A stretch of DNA of 64,000 bases from Prosapia bicincta (GCA_036971475.1 JBAIZL010000001.1:135974192-136038191); one strand, 5' to 3'. Positions 13,009-26,397 are shown, numbered from the stretch's first letter. Program-made: numbers and translations. Notes: generated by a model from the letters alone, not told the origin.

Positions 13009-14078
13009 ACAGTCCTTCATATGTTATTTCATATTTTAAATGTTATTAATTATGTGAAAATAATACAAAACAAGACCAATGATTGAATGGGGTGAAAATA
13101 ATGGTGAATCCTTCCTCAAAATACCGTAAAATCTACGTCTTATGTTTATGAAGGCAATGGGCTGCTTAATATGACGTTTTGAAAAATGTTAAAGTACAGT
13201 AGGGTCTAAAACTTATTTTGAATAAAGTTTTAAAAAAACGCTTTAAATTATATAGGAGTAAATTACGAAAATATTATACTGGTTCTTAAACAAAAACATT
13301 TAAACAGTGTTAGTTTGAATATTATTTTATAAATTAATTGGATTCAAATAATTAATATTTTTAATGAGGGGATACCAATTGAGGAAAAATTCTATGACGT
13401 CATCGTAATTAACCATTGATATGATGTTGCAACCTACGCTATGCTGTGCATGATTACATATTCATGGCCTGTGATACTGACTTCCGAAACAATATTTAAT
13501 AATAATAATAATAATAAATAAAAGTATATTTATATTTCAAAACACGCACCTTTATTTATGACAATCTATAACACAATAACATATCCTAAGGTAAATATGT
13601 TAAATAATGTCAGCTAGTTTTATGTTTTTTTTAAACAAGCTACATTATATACGACAATAACACTATACTGTATAGGCCTAATAAGTATATTAATATACTG
13701 AATAAAGTATAATTTGAATTGGTTTTTTTATTGTTATAATTACTTTCAACAAAAACACAAGACTACTTTATCTCACACATTCTCTATGATTATGCCAACC
13801 TTTCAATAGTTTAGCTACCGATTTTATTCTTGGAATTACTGTGCCGTGAACCTAAATAAAAAGTGTACTTTGTATTTGTTGCCTTGCCTCAAGGATAGTG
13901 TTGCTCTTCCTCGATAGTGATTGATAGCTTACCATGATAAAGGAGATAATAAGTTTTAAGATATGCTTTTGTTAAAAGATACTACAACTGTAATATTACA
14001 CGAGATGCAAGACGCATATATTGATGTTATTTTTGTATGGTTTATATTTAAAGTTAAATATGTTATTTTTATGTATGT
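13009..14078. other. AT-rich interval, no gene seen
   Basis: Outside the macro-repeat. It holds a short (AAT)n run near 13498-13518 and no frame of note on either strand. I see no RNA gene. Confidence 0.5.
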
Positions 14079-14600
14079 ATGTGTATACCTGAAAGTATTA
14101 TTTATCAGGAAAAATTATTTTTGAGAACATACTGTAGTAGAAATGGCCAAACGTATATATGTAGACTGAGAACACGGCGCCGAGTAGGAAATATAATAGC
14201 CAATAACGAAACTAAACTAAAAAAGTCAAAATATACTACCATTACACTAAATGCCTACATATTATTTCCTCCTGAGTCACAGATTCACCTTGGAGTTGCA
14301 TAAGACCAGGAATCTGTCGGAAAACAATGTGACAATTTTTCCAGAACTTTGTTGTCTCTAAACTGGACAATATCGTCACCGGATTTAAACAAATGTTCCT
14401 GGCAAACACTTCTGAATATACTGAAACCAGTTTACATAGATGTTATGGGGTGCAACACTTGGGAATTAGTGGAACCGTGCAAACATAACTAACATCAGTG
14501 ACTGACGTAGCTAGGAGATTAATTAAAAATATTCTTGTTAATTCTCTTTTCCAACATTATCCTTAAACGATTCTGCTTATATTGATTCAATATAAGTAAT
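14079..14600. repeat. Dispersed repeat, paralogue of 58090-58575
   Basis: The stretch containing ACCAGGAATCTGTCGGAAAA and CTGGACAATATCGTCACCGG matches the 545-bp segment that interrupts the flank of satellite array 2. In that second copy a 64-codon plus-strand frame (58281-58475) covers the shared part. Here the same frame carries a stop, so any coding capacity is lost in this copy. The family is not recognised. Confidence 0.7.
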
Positions 14601-14623
14601 TATGAATAGTAGCTACAGTAGCC

Positions 14624-14666
14624 AAGCACTGAGGAAGACGACATCGTCGCCGAAATTAGTTTATTG
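14624..14666 (+). ncRNA. Hammerhead-like motif, ACTAGT family, core intact
   Basis: AAGCA, core CTGAGGA, extra A, helix II GACGAC-ATC-GTCGCC (5 of 6 pairs), GAA, then ATTAGT (ACTAGT in relatives) and T. Core positions C3, U4, G5, A6, G8, A9 and G12-A14 are all present. Relatives on the minus strand at about 10317-10357, 19562-19602 and 35723-35765 have TAA in place of NGA (G8 to A), which should abolish cleavage, so this is the only family member here with an intact core. The return strand of helix I is weak. Confidence 0.4.
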
Positions 14667-14869
14667 TGTGTGTAAACTAATTTTTTGTGAGATTTTGAGA
14701 GTACTATTTTACTTTTACCTTTGTGAATAGCTCTCACTAGCTAAGCTCTAATTAACTAAATAAATAATAGTTCTTGACTCGTTGAAACTAGTGTCTTTTT
14801 ATTCTAAACGTAACTGATAATATTAACAAATAAAAATAAAATATTTATCATTCGTATATATTTACCACG

Positions 14870-15890
14870 TATTTTGAAGCAGATAATGTTTGAAAATGTT
14901 TCGTTTCCCTCTTATGTATGTTATAAAATAAAAAAACAGAAAACTATGTCATCAAGGACAATTTTCAAAATACAACTGGATTTCAAATAGATGTTACAAA
15001 CAATAACCACAAATAATATAACAAGTTAGTTTAACTAATGGCGAAACAAATATGTATTTTACCCACTTCAATAAATGTTTTCTTTGTTAAACTAAAGGGT
15101 TTAATGTTTGCCTGCCTCACTTTATCAATACAGTGCCAGCAATATCCCGATTCCGCTGTCGATATTTATCGGGAATTTTGTAGGCAAACAGTGTGGCATT
15201 GTGACGTACACAAGGAAGCTCTTAGCGCTGAGTGCGGCGATCCTGTTACTAAAGTCTTTCCCTTTGTCGCCGACATATCCTTTCCTGGAAATATCTTTCC
15301 TGGACAAGGGTGAATATCGTCTTCAGGGAAACGTTTTAAGGGCTCGCAGTTTTGTTGGTCGTGTGTACTGAAAGCTTTATATAGCACTATGTAACTAGCC
15401 TGTAAAACATTTAGCCTGCCACGATGTACCAATATTTTGTAACATATATAAGCTTCTCCCGTACCTTACCCTTAGTAGAAGTGTCTAATTACTTCGTGAC
15501 AATGTTGTAGAAAACAATTCCGTTAACATATTTCTCATTTTAAAGATTTAAAAACTACATTTACTTTTTAGACAGAAAAATCTCAGACTAAAACATAAGT
15601 ACAATATACCTTAAGGTAGCAGTGCTTCGGGCAATTCAGACCCGCTCCCAAGTTAAAAAAAAAAAACCAGGACATAAGTTACCTATAAAATTATCCAATA
15701 ATCCAAGCAGCTTTCTATAAACGTAAAGAGAGTGAAATTATAGCATGTAAAGGAGTACAACGGCCTCTGACAACCCTCCTGTTATTAAGAAAAGGTTTTG
15801 TAATATGCTCCTCGTTCCAGAGTGTTTACAAACGATGCAAACAGATCGTACAAGACTCCACCTCGTTGCATTGACTAAATAATTTTAATA
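14870..15890. repeat. Macro-repeat body, partial copy B (first part)
   Basis: Collinear with 5190-6210 of copy A, including the small ORF segment at 15038-15313 and the run GGGAAACGTTTTAAGGGCTC. A private insertion of about 60 bp sits near 15600-15665. It is more diverged from A than D is, so copy B is the older duplicate. Confidence 0.75.
15038..15313 (+). other. Small signal-peptide-like ORF in macro-repeat copy B
   Basis: A 91-codon version of the frame at 5513, with a hydrophobic start (LKGLMFACLTLSIQCQ) and HCDVHKEALSAECGDP retained. The frame is longer than in A and D. Many of the differences from A change residues, which argues against strong selection on this frame. The function is not known. 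Confidence 0.25.
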
Positions 15891-17344
15891 AAATTTAATT
15901 TATTCGTTTCTTTATATGGTTTTTTCACTTTACCTTGTATCATCTATGGCCTATAAATTTTTAAAAATTATTACAGGGAATCCTTTTTTATTTTTTTTAG
16001 TTTAGATTGTATATTGCTTTATTATTATTTTTATATTTTTCTGGCTCATTTTATCCTGTGATTACCAAATAATTTGTGATTTATTTAAATGCAATAAATG
16101 ATTCTTTAAAAAAAACTAGTCACAATTTGTTGTTTTCATTTATGTACTGGCCGGTCACTAAGTTGTCCTCAAAAGCATTAGAACCAAAACTCGGTACATT
16201 AGGAAAAACTAAAATATTTGTACTTATATGCTTTTAAGTACTATTTTATAAATACTACACACAAGAGGCAGTTATAAAATCTAACAGTTTCGTAGACTGG
16301 GTAGGTCACTCCTGGAAAAGCAGGTCAGTGCATGCGAGTGCGTGTGGGAGCTTAACCATCTGGAACGCTTCCGTGTCTAGACGAATTATAGTTTACTCTA
16401 CAGCAGTCTGTCGGATATTAGCAATACATAAAGAGTAAATTCAGAAGAGAAGGCTGATGTCGGAATATTATAGGGGGGTTGTAGCAAGAACATCCAGGAT
16501 ATTCAACTTTATGGAAAGAAATCCCGGGTACATTTGCAGGTGGGGAATGAGGAGGGAAGAGACATTTGTATTAATACGCTACACTGTCCCCTGACATGAA
16601 GCAAGAAACAAAGCTGTTTATGTTAAACAAAGATAAGAAACCAAAACGTCCCAGCTTTTAAAGGTTGCATATTTTGGTGCCCATCGCTAGTATTAGCATG
16701 TAAAAACACTTTGGCGCCTTCTTAATGTTTGACCAAGGACTTGTAAATGTTTTCAGACATTAGCAGCGTGATTCTGCCACAGTATATTATAATACCAAAC
16801 ACATTCACACTTTATACAGAAATATGCTTGCTTGATCCAAACACACGTCGGTTGGTGCTTTTGCTAGCGGGTACGTCGCCATTTTGTGGCTTTTTGTTGT
16901 TGCTTGATGTAGAAGCACATTAAGAGATGAAATGGCGTCCGGAGTAAATATGCTCTATATGCCCAATAAGTTCCTATACTTCGTAGGATATCATGGTGTG
17001 TAAATGTGGTGCCGCACAAACCTATAACAAAAAGAGAAGTATTCCTAATAAATATTATTCTCAATCATAGGATTTATTAAATACTTAAGCTATGTAAATA
17101 ACTACATTATAATAAGTTGGTTTAGTAAACTTTTATCATTTTACAATTTAATGTAGGATTGAGATTCACCAATATTTCCTTAGAATACAATAAATACATC
17201 GTTGGTTATGCGTCCTTTAAATTCAAAGTCCTAAAACATGTATGTATATGAACCATGATCTTCCTGAATCGTTTTTATGCTACACACAATGGTTGTTAAA
17301 TAAAATATCATAGCGTAGGCCTACCATCGTCCAGACGGTGAAAC
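15891..17344. other. AT-rich interval between the two parts of copy B, no gene seen
   Basis: No frame above 70 codons, no splice-bounded segment and no RNA gene were recognised. The sequence at 16450-16800 is less AT-rich but I find no relative of it in the window. Confidence 0.4.
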
Positions 17345-18139
17345 TAGTTTTGATAATTTGTTCCTAACTAGTCAATAGTTTGGCGAATTCGCAAACAATT
17401 TAAAAATTTCATAAAACTAATGGTTTTCCGTTTAAATCTTAAGCGGTTTAGTTTTACGTAGCTCGATGATTTTTCTATAGAAGGGGTTGGGCAATAGTTT
17501 CGGTTAGGTTTCGGGGTTTCTCCTATGAAATATAAGAACGGCGTATGTTGCAAATCCGCACGCCATATCAATTAACCGTAGCGTTGCAACAAGTCAATTT
17601 ATTCGCTTTATTTGGCCGTGATAAGAATTTAATATTATTATAGTTTGAAGTGAAAGTTTTGCATTGTAGTGTAACTCTCAAATATTCCATAGAACCTTTT
17701 ACGGTCTTTATCTACTTTGTTTCCCCGAGTGTAAACTTTCCCCGTTAAACTCTAGTCATTAACGCGTACAAACGGCGGTTCCAAGTTATAGTATGTAGCA
17801 TGTAGCATGTAGAATGTAAGGCTTACGAATTCTGTAAAGGAAATTTAAGGAAATAAATAAATAGATTTTTCTAACTAACAATTAGTTTTTTTCCTATCAA
17901 AGTAGAGTTTGAGAAAGTTTCACAAAGTAATGTTTTAAGTGAAAGTAACTCCTTAGCGGCGAGAGATGATTAAATAGCTGGTAACTTTATCTGCTTGTTA
18001 GTTTATTCCTGTAAATCAGGGAATTCAGCCTCCTTGGAAGATTCTATGCACGTTATCTTCAAGTTCAAACCGGTTTTTTTATCCATTTCAAAATTAGTTT
18101 GCTTTTAAAGACATAATAAAAGAAGATCCGAGATAGATC

Positions 18140-19050
18140 TGAAATATATCAATCTCACTCACTCACACACACATTCACCCAACCACACCCACTTACCTAC
18201 ACCCACTCACCCACGTCGACAAACCCACACCATTCACTCACATCCACTAATTCTTCACTCACTTTCAGAAACCACCTTACACACTTATACCTATAGACTC
18301 ATACCCACCTTTCTCACACCGACTCACTCACGACCACTCATTCACGCCTACTGACGTTCATTGTATTGCCTCTTACCCACACCCACTCACCCTTACTCGT
18401 TCACTCACACCTACACAAACACACCCACTCGCTTACACCTACTTATTCACAAATACTCAAAGCTCCTAACTAACCCCACACGCACTCATTCATACACATT
18501 TACCCTCACCCTGTGACGTTCACCCACTCATACCCCTCCCCACACTCACTTCCCGACACCACACACCATAATCACTCACACCTACTTACTAATACCCTGT
18601 CATCCCCTCCCACTCAGCCATACCTAATAACTCACATCCACACTTAATGACCCACCCCAACTCTCACCAACCTACACCCACTCACTCACACAAATTCGCC
18701 AACAACCAATCACCAACACCCACTTATCGACACCCAGTCAATAACACTCATTAACAGCCTTCACCCACACCGATTCAAAAACACCCTTCATTAATAATCA
18801 TCCTCTCTAATCCAGAATCACTCACTTACCCCAATTCACCGACACTAACACCCGTTCAATCACACAACCACACTCCACACCCATCCATTAAACCATACTT
18901 ACAACCAGTCAAATTCACTTTCCCAACCACACCCACTCACATACCCACAACAGGTAATAGCAACTACACTAACTAAATACACCTATCTAAGCTTACTCAC
19001 CCACCCAACACACACACACACACACACAACCACTCTCAGCTCATCCTAAC
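18140..19050. repeat. CACCC/ACTCA-rich low-complexity tract, copy B
   Basis: The longest of the four versions of this tract, ending in a (CA)n run near 19008-19026. It is almost free of G on this strand. Confidence 0.8.
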
Positions 19051-20920
19051 ACACACTTGTCATTAGTTTCATTAAAATTTTCTCGTTATTTTTCAACGTT
19101 GGTAGGAATTGTTCAATTTATTTTTATATCAATATACGCATGCAATGTAAGCCCTAGGCTTAAAGTGAATTCCTCGTTACAAATTGCTGGTATCTAGCGG
19201 CTGCGACCAGAACTAATCTCTCGTAAGTCAGTAATTTGGTGACCTCCCAAACATTTTAAAAGTTGGATAAAACTAATCGTTTCCCGTTTTAATCCCTTAA
19301 GCGGTTTAGTTTGCGTAACTCAATAATCGGCTTTTTTAATAGAAAGGGTTGGTTTCGGGTAGGTTTTGGGGTTTCTCCTGTGAAATATAAATGCCACGTA
19401 TGTTAAAAATTGACACGTCATCTCAATTAACCGTAGCGCTGCAACAAGACAAGTTATTCGAATTTGGACGCTATGAGAAACCAATATTATTGTAGTTTAC
19501 AACGGCAAAAATAAAAACATTTCACTCTAAATCCACTACACCCTAGTTTAAATAAACAAACAGACTAGTTTCGACGACGATGTCACCTTTATCAGTGCTT
19601 GGGTACTACTAACAAATGTCATCAAGCTATATCAATATAAATAACGATAGGCTTTGTATCGTACGGCTATAAAACCAACAAGATAATACATTTAAAAGTC
19701 AAACAATAAAACGCCTTACTCAGGAGAGTTATCTATTTAACACTATTATTTTCCTTATAATTAATACACTAAACTTTAACAAGGCTAAAACAATTCAAAA
19801 CATATTTTGTATAAATACGTACTATAAATTATTTACTTATAAAATAAATGTATTACAAAATTATAACTAAAAACAGAAAGTCAAGTTAGAAAGCCAGAAT
19901 AAATCAAGAAAACACAAAACTTATAAAACCACAAATGCCTAGCGAAACAACACAGAATTCAGGAAAAGAAGGGAGGAATCCTGGAGCAGGTCTTCAACGT
20001 TGTTAACTGTAACATCTCGAAATTTGATTATAAACCAGGTCTCTCATGCTTCAAGGGTGTTGTACCTCGCAACATGTTTTAACATCATATGAAGGTCAAA
20101 GTTAAGGAAATGCTGGTTGTCTCGGCAATGCTTGGCACCGCTGAGAATTCAGGTTTGTTGCGTTTAAAATGACTAAAGTGTCATAATACTTCTACGGGAT
20201 TTTTACAATATTTTAAAAATAAATTTAATAAAACCTTCCACAAGATAATAAAACGTAAATCAAGCTGCAGGTACCTACAAATCCTAAATATATAATGTTT
20301 TGTGAGTTTTTAAATGGTTTATTTTTTGTGATATTTTTTGACCAAATTAAAATAAAGTTGGTAAGTAAACACAACTTGTGCACCGGCAAAGGAAACTATC
20401 CCATATAACGAAGGCCACTTATGCACAGTCAAGATATAGATATAAAGTATCCAGTTAGGCTAGAAAGTAGTAAATAAAATGAAAAACACTTTAGCAACAC
20501 AAAGTAACTTAATAACAAGCGTTTTTGCATCGCGACGCAGAACAAAAAAGCATGGATTTATATCGTAGATTAGTATTTATTTTTGTTAAAAGCCAAATCC
20601 ATCCCAACCAGATAATTTGTAACAATATTTTATTATATCTTTATAGTAGCGTGGTATAACATTGTTCGCATTTTGTTAAAAAATTATGCATATAGAAATA
20701 AGAGATGTTTGTGAAGTGAGGCTATGATTATGATATTCTTAGAATCTTTTAGGAACTATCGAGGTTTTAAATAACTTTTTCTTTGTTTGAGATCTACTAC
20801 CACCCCCCCACAATATTTGTGTTTAAAGGTTTTTGTGTATTATTTAATAAGTGAGGTTATGTTTAAGTTAAAATATTTTCCAAACTTTTATGGCTATCGA
20901 GGTTTTAAACATTTTATTCG

Positions 20921-21132
20921 TAAAAAACAAATAAAATCATACACAATACTCACAAATTAATCATTTATTTACTCATACGCGTTTCAATGACCAACTCATC
21001 ATCATCAGTGAGTGTTACTACTACACACTCTAACTTACAACTGAGTAATGATGATGACTTGGTCATTGAAACGCGTATGAGCAAATAAATGATTTATTTA
21101 TGAGTTTTGTGCATGTTTTTATTTGTTTTTAA
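20921..21132. repeat. Foldback element with 85-bp inverted arms (ACGCGT family)
   Basis: The left arm (about 20921-21008) and right arm (about 21048-21132) are near-perfect inverted repeats around a 40-bp loop. They share CATACGCGTTTCAATGACCA and its complement. The sequence is inserted in copy B only; A, C and D lack it. A diverged relative lies at 63595-63765. A transcript from either strand could fold into one long hairpin. Confidence 0.85.
20971..21013 (-). ncRNA. Hammerhead-ribozyme-like motif, ACGCGT family
   Basis: On the minus strand: helix I ACTCA; core CTGATGA; extra T; helix II GATGAG-TTG-GTCATT (the loop-closing pair is mismatched; in the opposite arm GATGAC pairs fully); GAA; self-complementary helix III ACGCGT; cleavage base A; helix I return TGAGT, 5 of 5 pairs. 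This is the most complete hammerhead-like fold in the window. The opposite arm (plus, about 21040-21082) has GTAATGA in place of CTGATGA and should be inactive. Confidence 0.65.
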
Positions 21133-21744
21133 CATAACCTCACAAGCTAAGCTCAAAGAATATTTGTTTACTCTACTCGTCTTTACCCAAAGCTCATAAC
21201 TACTTTAATTTAATGAAAAAACATATTCAATAATATTTATCACCTGTGGGTGGATGGCCTCCGCACGATACGAAAGAAGCCTGGCAGACATCAATATTGT
21301 GCTTTTAAAGAGAGGTGTCTGGATATAAACCTATTTGCCGTTCTCAGCAGAGCGCCCCTACATAGACACAACAGCCGCATAGTTCCAGCACATAAGAGAC
21401 GAGGGTAAATTTAATTTTCAGTGACACGAGTCTGAAACGAATGCTTTTACGTGACGAAGTTCGAGTTTCCCGTAACAGATAGCGCTTGACATCTCTTGTC
21501 GCCTCGCGTAATTAGCCTAATGTGTAGCAATACTCCGAAAGCTAATCTCGGCCAAACTTGACTTTTAAGTAATCTGATCATCTGCAGTGGAAACATTGCA
21601 ACAAGACTTGGATTAATGAGATACAACAGCAAGGGCATGGTTTCATGGAGATATAAGGAGTGTTACCACAGTCAATACACTTGCAACAATATAGTTGATG
21701 CGAAAATATAGGAACTGTTTTCAAAACATTTTTACCCATTACTA

Positions 21745-21965
21745 AATAAAACCCTTTCAAACAACAAAAACCTTTTATTTATAATCTTATGTCCATTTCG
21801 ATTGTAAAGCAATCATGTTCAGAGGAAATTACTACAAGACTTCTCTTGTACGCTATATGAAAATAATGTTGTAGTAACCTTTTCTAAAGGTGATTGCTTT
21901 GAAATTGAAATGTACATCAGGACATAAATAAAACGTTATGTAGTTAAAGAGGTTTTATTTATTTA
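21745..21965. repeat. Foldback element, ATGTACAT family, copy B
   Basis: Orthologue of 12770-12955 and 37745-37955. The minus-strand arm (about 21790-21827) keeps helix II but reads CTGAACA (G8 to C). The plus-strand arm core is CTAAAGG. Both arms are decayed. Confidence 0.65.
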
Positions 21966-22400
21966 TAATTAAAAATTTAGTTCTGCATTCCGCCGAGTCT
22001 CAACAGAAGTGATAACAAAATAGAGCTAATAGTATCCCAAAATGTTTAAGGTAAATCGCCAAAAATATGCATTTATACATTTGTTATTCAATTTTACATC
22101 TTTATTTGAGGAAATTATTTAATAAAGATCACTATTTATTGTAGTTAATAATAAAATAATGTAGGTAACAAGAAAATTATTAGATGTTCAATGAATAGGC
22201 CCTACAAATGTTTTTAACAAATGCAATTCATATCAGGTTTTTAAAAAGTATAGGGCCGACCAAAAAATGTTTACCCTTCAATAATTGGATTAATAATACA
22301 TAACTTTGATTCATTTGTATTAAGATTTAATAAAATTCAAATAAACTAATATATTCAATAACTGATCAAAACCACTGTATTTAATAACAATCTATCCGTA

Positions 22401-25400
22401 AAACTCAAAAGTCTCAACCTCTATAGACCGATCCTCAATATAACCTATAACACAAAATCAGCTGATACATTAATCATATGCTATAATTTAATTCACTTTA
22501 GGTAATCAGACGGAATTATATGTTATAAGGTATGTGTTTCAGAAATAGCGTGACGAGAAAGCTATGATTTACCCTCATGTTTTGTTCACCACGAGCAAAG
22601 AGGTTATCACTTAAGAATTTAAATAATTTACTAGAATTTAAATCAAATAATGTAACAATTGTTAAATATTTATATCAGTAAATAGCTATTGCTAGAATAT
22701 TTCGCAATTTATCGTATCAGAGTAAAATCGTTTTTATGAAATATTCAAAAATGTATCTAAAATATAATCTCCACGAGTAAACTGAGCGTCGAAAACAGCT
22801 GTTGCAGGAAATCGTTTGTTTGGTGAATGATCTGCCCGTAGAGACTTATGGGTGGGAATCTAACAGCTGACAGTATTTCCCCCATCAAACAATGGACGGT
22901 ACAGCTATAAAGGGTTCCTTTTGTGATACTCAGTTTATTACGAGTCGTCATGAGAAGCGATGTTGGTAGATCCTAGTTAACATACTGATTAATAGTTTGA
23001 TAAAATCAGATGAAGTCACGTCATTGTTGATCATACGGCTTTAAAAAGGCTTATTCAATGTGTTTAGGTTTGGATTTCGTATTCTAACAACTGTACTTAG
23101 AAACGTAGGAAAAGGTCAGGTAAATAATTCATGTCGACACGTAATGGCTAAGTTTGTACGCAAAGTTAGCAGCGAGACGGGATAAGACAGCTCTCGCTTC
23201 TGCTTCTAAATACGTAGAGATTTTATCGGGCTTTATTGTTTCAAATAACTGCAACTACCCCACCTACAACTTATAGTTGTCACTTTAATGCTGAAATAAT
23301 CTCTAGATAAAGAGCATTACCTAAGGGATGAAGAGAGCTTCATATCGCCAAGGCCATTGTAATATAATTCAACCCTATATTCATTAATAAATAATATGGC
23401 GTTAATTTCTTTCTTGTTTGGTACTATTTGTCTCTATTTTTTCATTCCTTCTATTACTGTACTCTGTTCCTAAATACGTCTTGTTCAAATCGTTAATATA
23501 AGTATTTTATGTAAGTATTTTCAATCGTTAATATAATACTTTCTATTCATCCACTCAAGTTCAGCTACTATTTTTAAAACTTGCAGTAAAATTGAAGTTA
23601 ATACACTTGACACTTGATGTTGGTACAATTTAAACAAATAATAATCCAATAATAAAATATAATAAATTAATTTTAATTTAAAATGGGAGAAAAATCTTTC
23701 TCAAAAAGCGCAAGGTAAGCTATGTTTGTATATTGTCCCATTTGACTTAAAAATAGTGATAATATGATTTCATGAAACAGCTGACTTTATATTATAATTT
23801 GTCCTAGAACAAATGTTTTAACTCATAAGGTAAGCTACTTAATTTTAATTAATTATTATTTCTCTGAAATAAAATTTTACTTTGTTGACCTAGGTAGGAA
23901 TTGACTTTAAAAAGTCCATTAAGTGATGTAAGTAAGCTGAGACCCACTTGCTTCCCTTTCTGCAAATAGTTCTGAGCCTAAATAGATAACTGGGTAGTCT
24001 GTACCACTTCCTTGCATTGTATGTACGGCTGGTGCCTATGAAAGTATCAAAGGCAGGGTGTGTAAACACTAGTTCAATAGCTGTACAATGGAGGAAACGG
24101 GGCACGCATCGGGTGTACACTCCACTTCTTCCCAAGGCTAATGGTGTAGCTTCTTTAACAGTTTTTCTTCTACGAAGACGACTTTTGCTGCAACAAACAC
24201 TTTGTGATTTCTAGGTTACACTAAATGTCTTTTTAATGAGGTCAGAAATAACTGAATTGAAGTAATCTAGTTGTCTAGTTACATCAACCTAACATGAACG
24301 TTTCGGTATTTATACTTCTGAAATATTCCATTGAATATTCTTTTATTGTAGCAAATATAATATTGAGTAAATTACGTATCTGTTCGTCATGTTTTAACAA
24401 AATACTTGATAGTCTCTTTGTAGAAAGGCTTTATCAACATAGTTCTAGACATTGTATATTTTTATTGTAATTTATAAATGTTTATATTTTTATTGAATAA
24501 CATTTTAATATAAACTTCATAACTTAATAAACTCGTGGCATTTACTCTCTAAGGTAGTCGCAATATAGGATCTCACCAGCCATTGTGTGCGTAGAAACGG
24601 TTTGGCTGATATTGCAACAACGCATTACTCGCAACTTGTCTACTACAATCTAATCTATAAACTTTATACATTAATCAAACAAGATTGCACAATCACCAAG
24701 GTGTTTACAAAAGGTAATACCGCATCATATGTTATCTTACAGATAGTATTGTGTTAGTTGTTAGCAACCATGCAAACACTCTAAGGCGACATTATAAAGT
24801 TACACAATGTCATTGGATTTTAAAAATTTATTAAAAATAAATATTTTATGTTCAATTGTGAGTGAGCTGCTACTACAATTGTTATGGCTTATTGCGCTGT
24901 ACACGTTGTGTTTAGGATTATTTTGCATAAGAAGGGTTTAGAGGAAAATGTAGCTAAGAGAAAGAAACTTTGAAATTCATTGTTATTCATGGAGTAATGT
25001 AGACAGATGCATATACTTCCGAAAATAGACGATGTGCAATATTTTAAAATATCTGTTTGATAATGGAATAACACATAGCAAGTGGTATTTTTCCAGAATA
25101 GCGTTGATCAATTGAATAGTTTCAAAATCAGCCCATAGATGGCAGTACGGAGGAATATATTTACAACGAGTATTTTGTTGGTTTCGCTCATAGCAGAATG
25201 GAATCAAGTCCTTGTTGGGATTGCTTACGTTATTTTGAAGTTATTAATTGCTATCTCATCTGTGAATGTATAGTACAGGTATATACGTTTTAGAACGGTA
25301 AGGAATACGTTTTTGGATGACAATTTTAAAATTAAGTGATTTACTCTTGATTAATATAAATTACAGCTGCAGACATTTCTCAATGTTTCTGTTAGACTTG

Positions 25401-26397
25401 GCCTTTTTCTCTGTAATTCCACCCTTGTTTTCAATGTACAAACGTATTGAGGAAATGCAAGATGCTTCTATTTAACGGAATTATGGAAACTAATCAAGTA
25501 GAATTAGAGATGCAATTCTTTAACGATTGTTTCATATGTTTATATATTTTTTACAAGTTTAAAACAGTAAAAATAAATACTGATGGAGTGGGGGGGTTTG
25601 TAGTAGCTTAGAGAATATTTATCTAATCAAGATAAAACATTTATTCGTGTCATCTATACTTAGATGTCTCTCTGGATTCTTTGTTTTCAGATATCGTTTC
25701 AACTTTAATCACTAATATAAATAGTTTCTTTAGAAGCTACTAGAACACAGTTTTTTGGTAAAAATAAGAGATTGTTTGAGAAATTAAGAGAATAAAGTGT
25801 TTATAATTGCGCTTAAAAATGCGACTTAAAATTCTAGACGTTGTTGCAAATACCCAACTCTGTTTCGTGCTACTTTCTTTAGTAGTTGAGGAAATATAAG
25901 ATGGAGGGGAGGAATCAAGGGAACAGAGTAAAAGCCTAAATGAAACAAGAAACTGTGAAAATAACACTTGCCGGTGAAGAGTGTAAAATTTCTAAATGAA
26001 ACGGACACTCCGATGCTCTGAAAGAGATGTGAACAAACAAAACATTTATTTTTACAAGTTGGGATAAACCGAAGTAGAAACATGAGGTAAGCATTGGTAA
26101 AGATGCGTTTTAAGAACGGAAAACATACTTTTGGCTTTTGCAGACTTGAATGACTAGGGCACTTGTTGGAAAACGTACGTACCCGTAAATATGTTATATC
26201 TTGAAAGATTTCACTATTTGATTCCATTCCGGGATCCTTAATCAGTTAAGCCCTCTTTTATTATGGCGAAAAATATACCGTTGAAGAAAATGTGTGACCG
26301 TCGGTAAAAGTACTAAGTTAATTCAAACATTTTAAATAGCATAGTATGATCAATTTATCAATATTAGTTTTAGATGATCTCTAGTGAACAAGCCTTA
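22401..26397. other. Unique AT-rich interval with weak coding hints
   Basis: No relative of this stretch is seen elsewhere in the window. Two hints are noted. An ATG followed by ten open codons ends in a good donor (CGCAAG then GTAAGC at 23713), but no promoter or acceptor is evident upstream. The minus-strand frame 25826-26227 is listed separately. Nothing here can be called a gene. Confidence 0.4.
25826..26227 (-). other. Unrecognised 133-codon open frame
   Basis: A long open frame for such AT-rich DNA, starting ATG at 26227 and lying just outside the E block. It has Cys residues in PTCKNKCFVCSHLF and a hydrophobic, Phe-rich composition. I recognise no family or domain, and it is single copy in the window. 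Phe and Lys richness is what random AT-rich DNA gives, so it is probably chance. Confidence 0.15.

Larger units (their letters stand above)
17345..22400. repeat. Macro-repeat body, partial copy B (second part)
   Basis: Anchors shared with A and C include TAGCGGCTGCGACCAGAAC (19195), GACGATGTCACCTTTATCAG (19577) and GTACATCAGGACATAAATAA (21912). The tail at 22000-22400 also matches 40380-40700 and 53615-53800 of the E blocks, which ties the body and E block together as one parent unit. It contains the CACCC-rich tract at 18140-19050 and two foldback elements. Confidence 0.75.
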
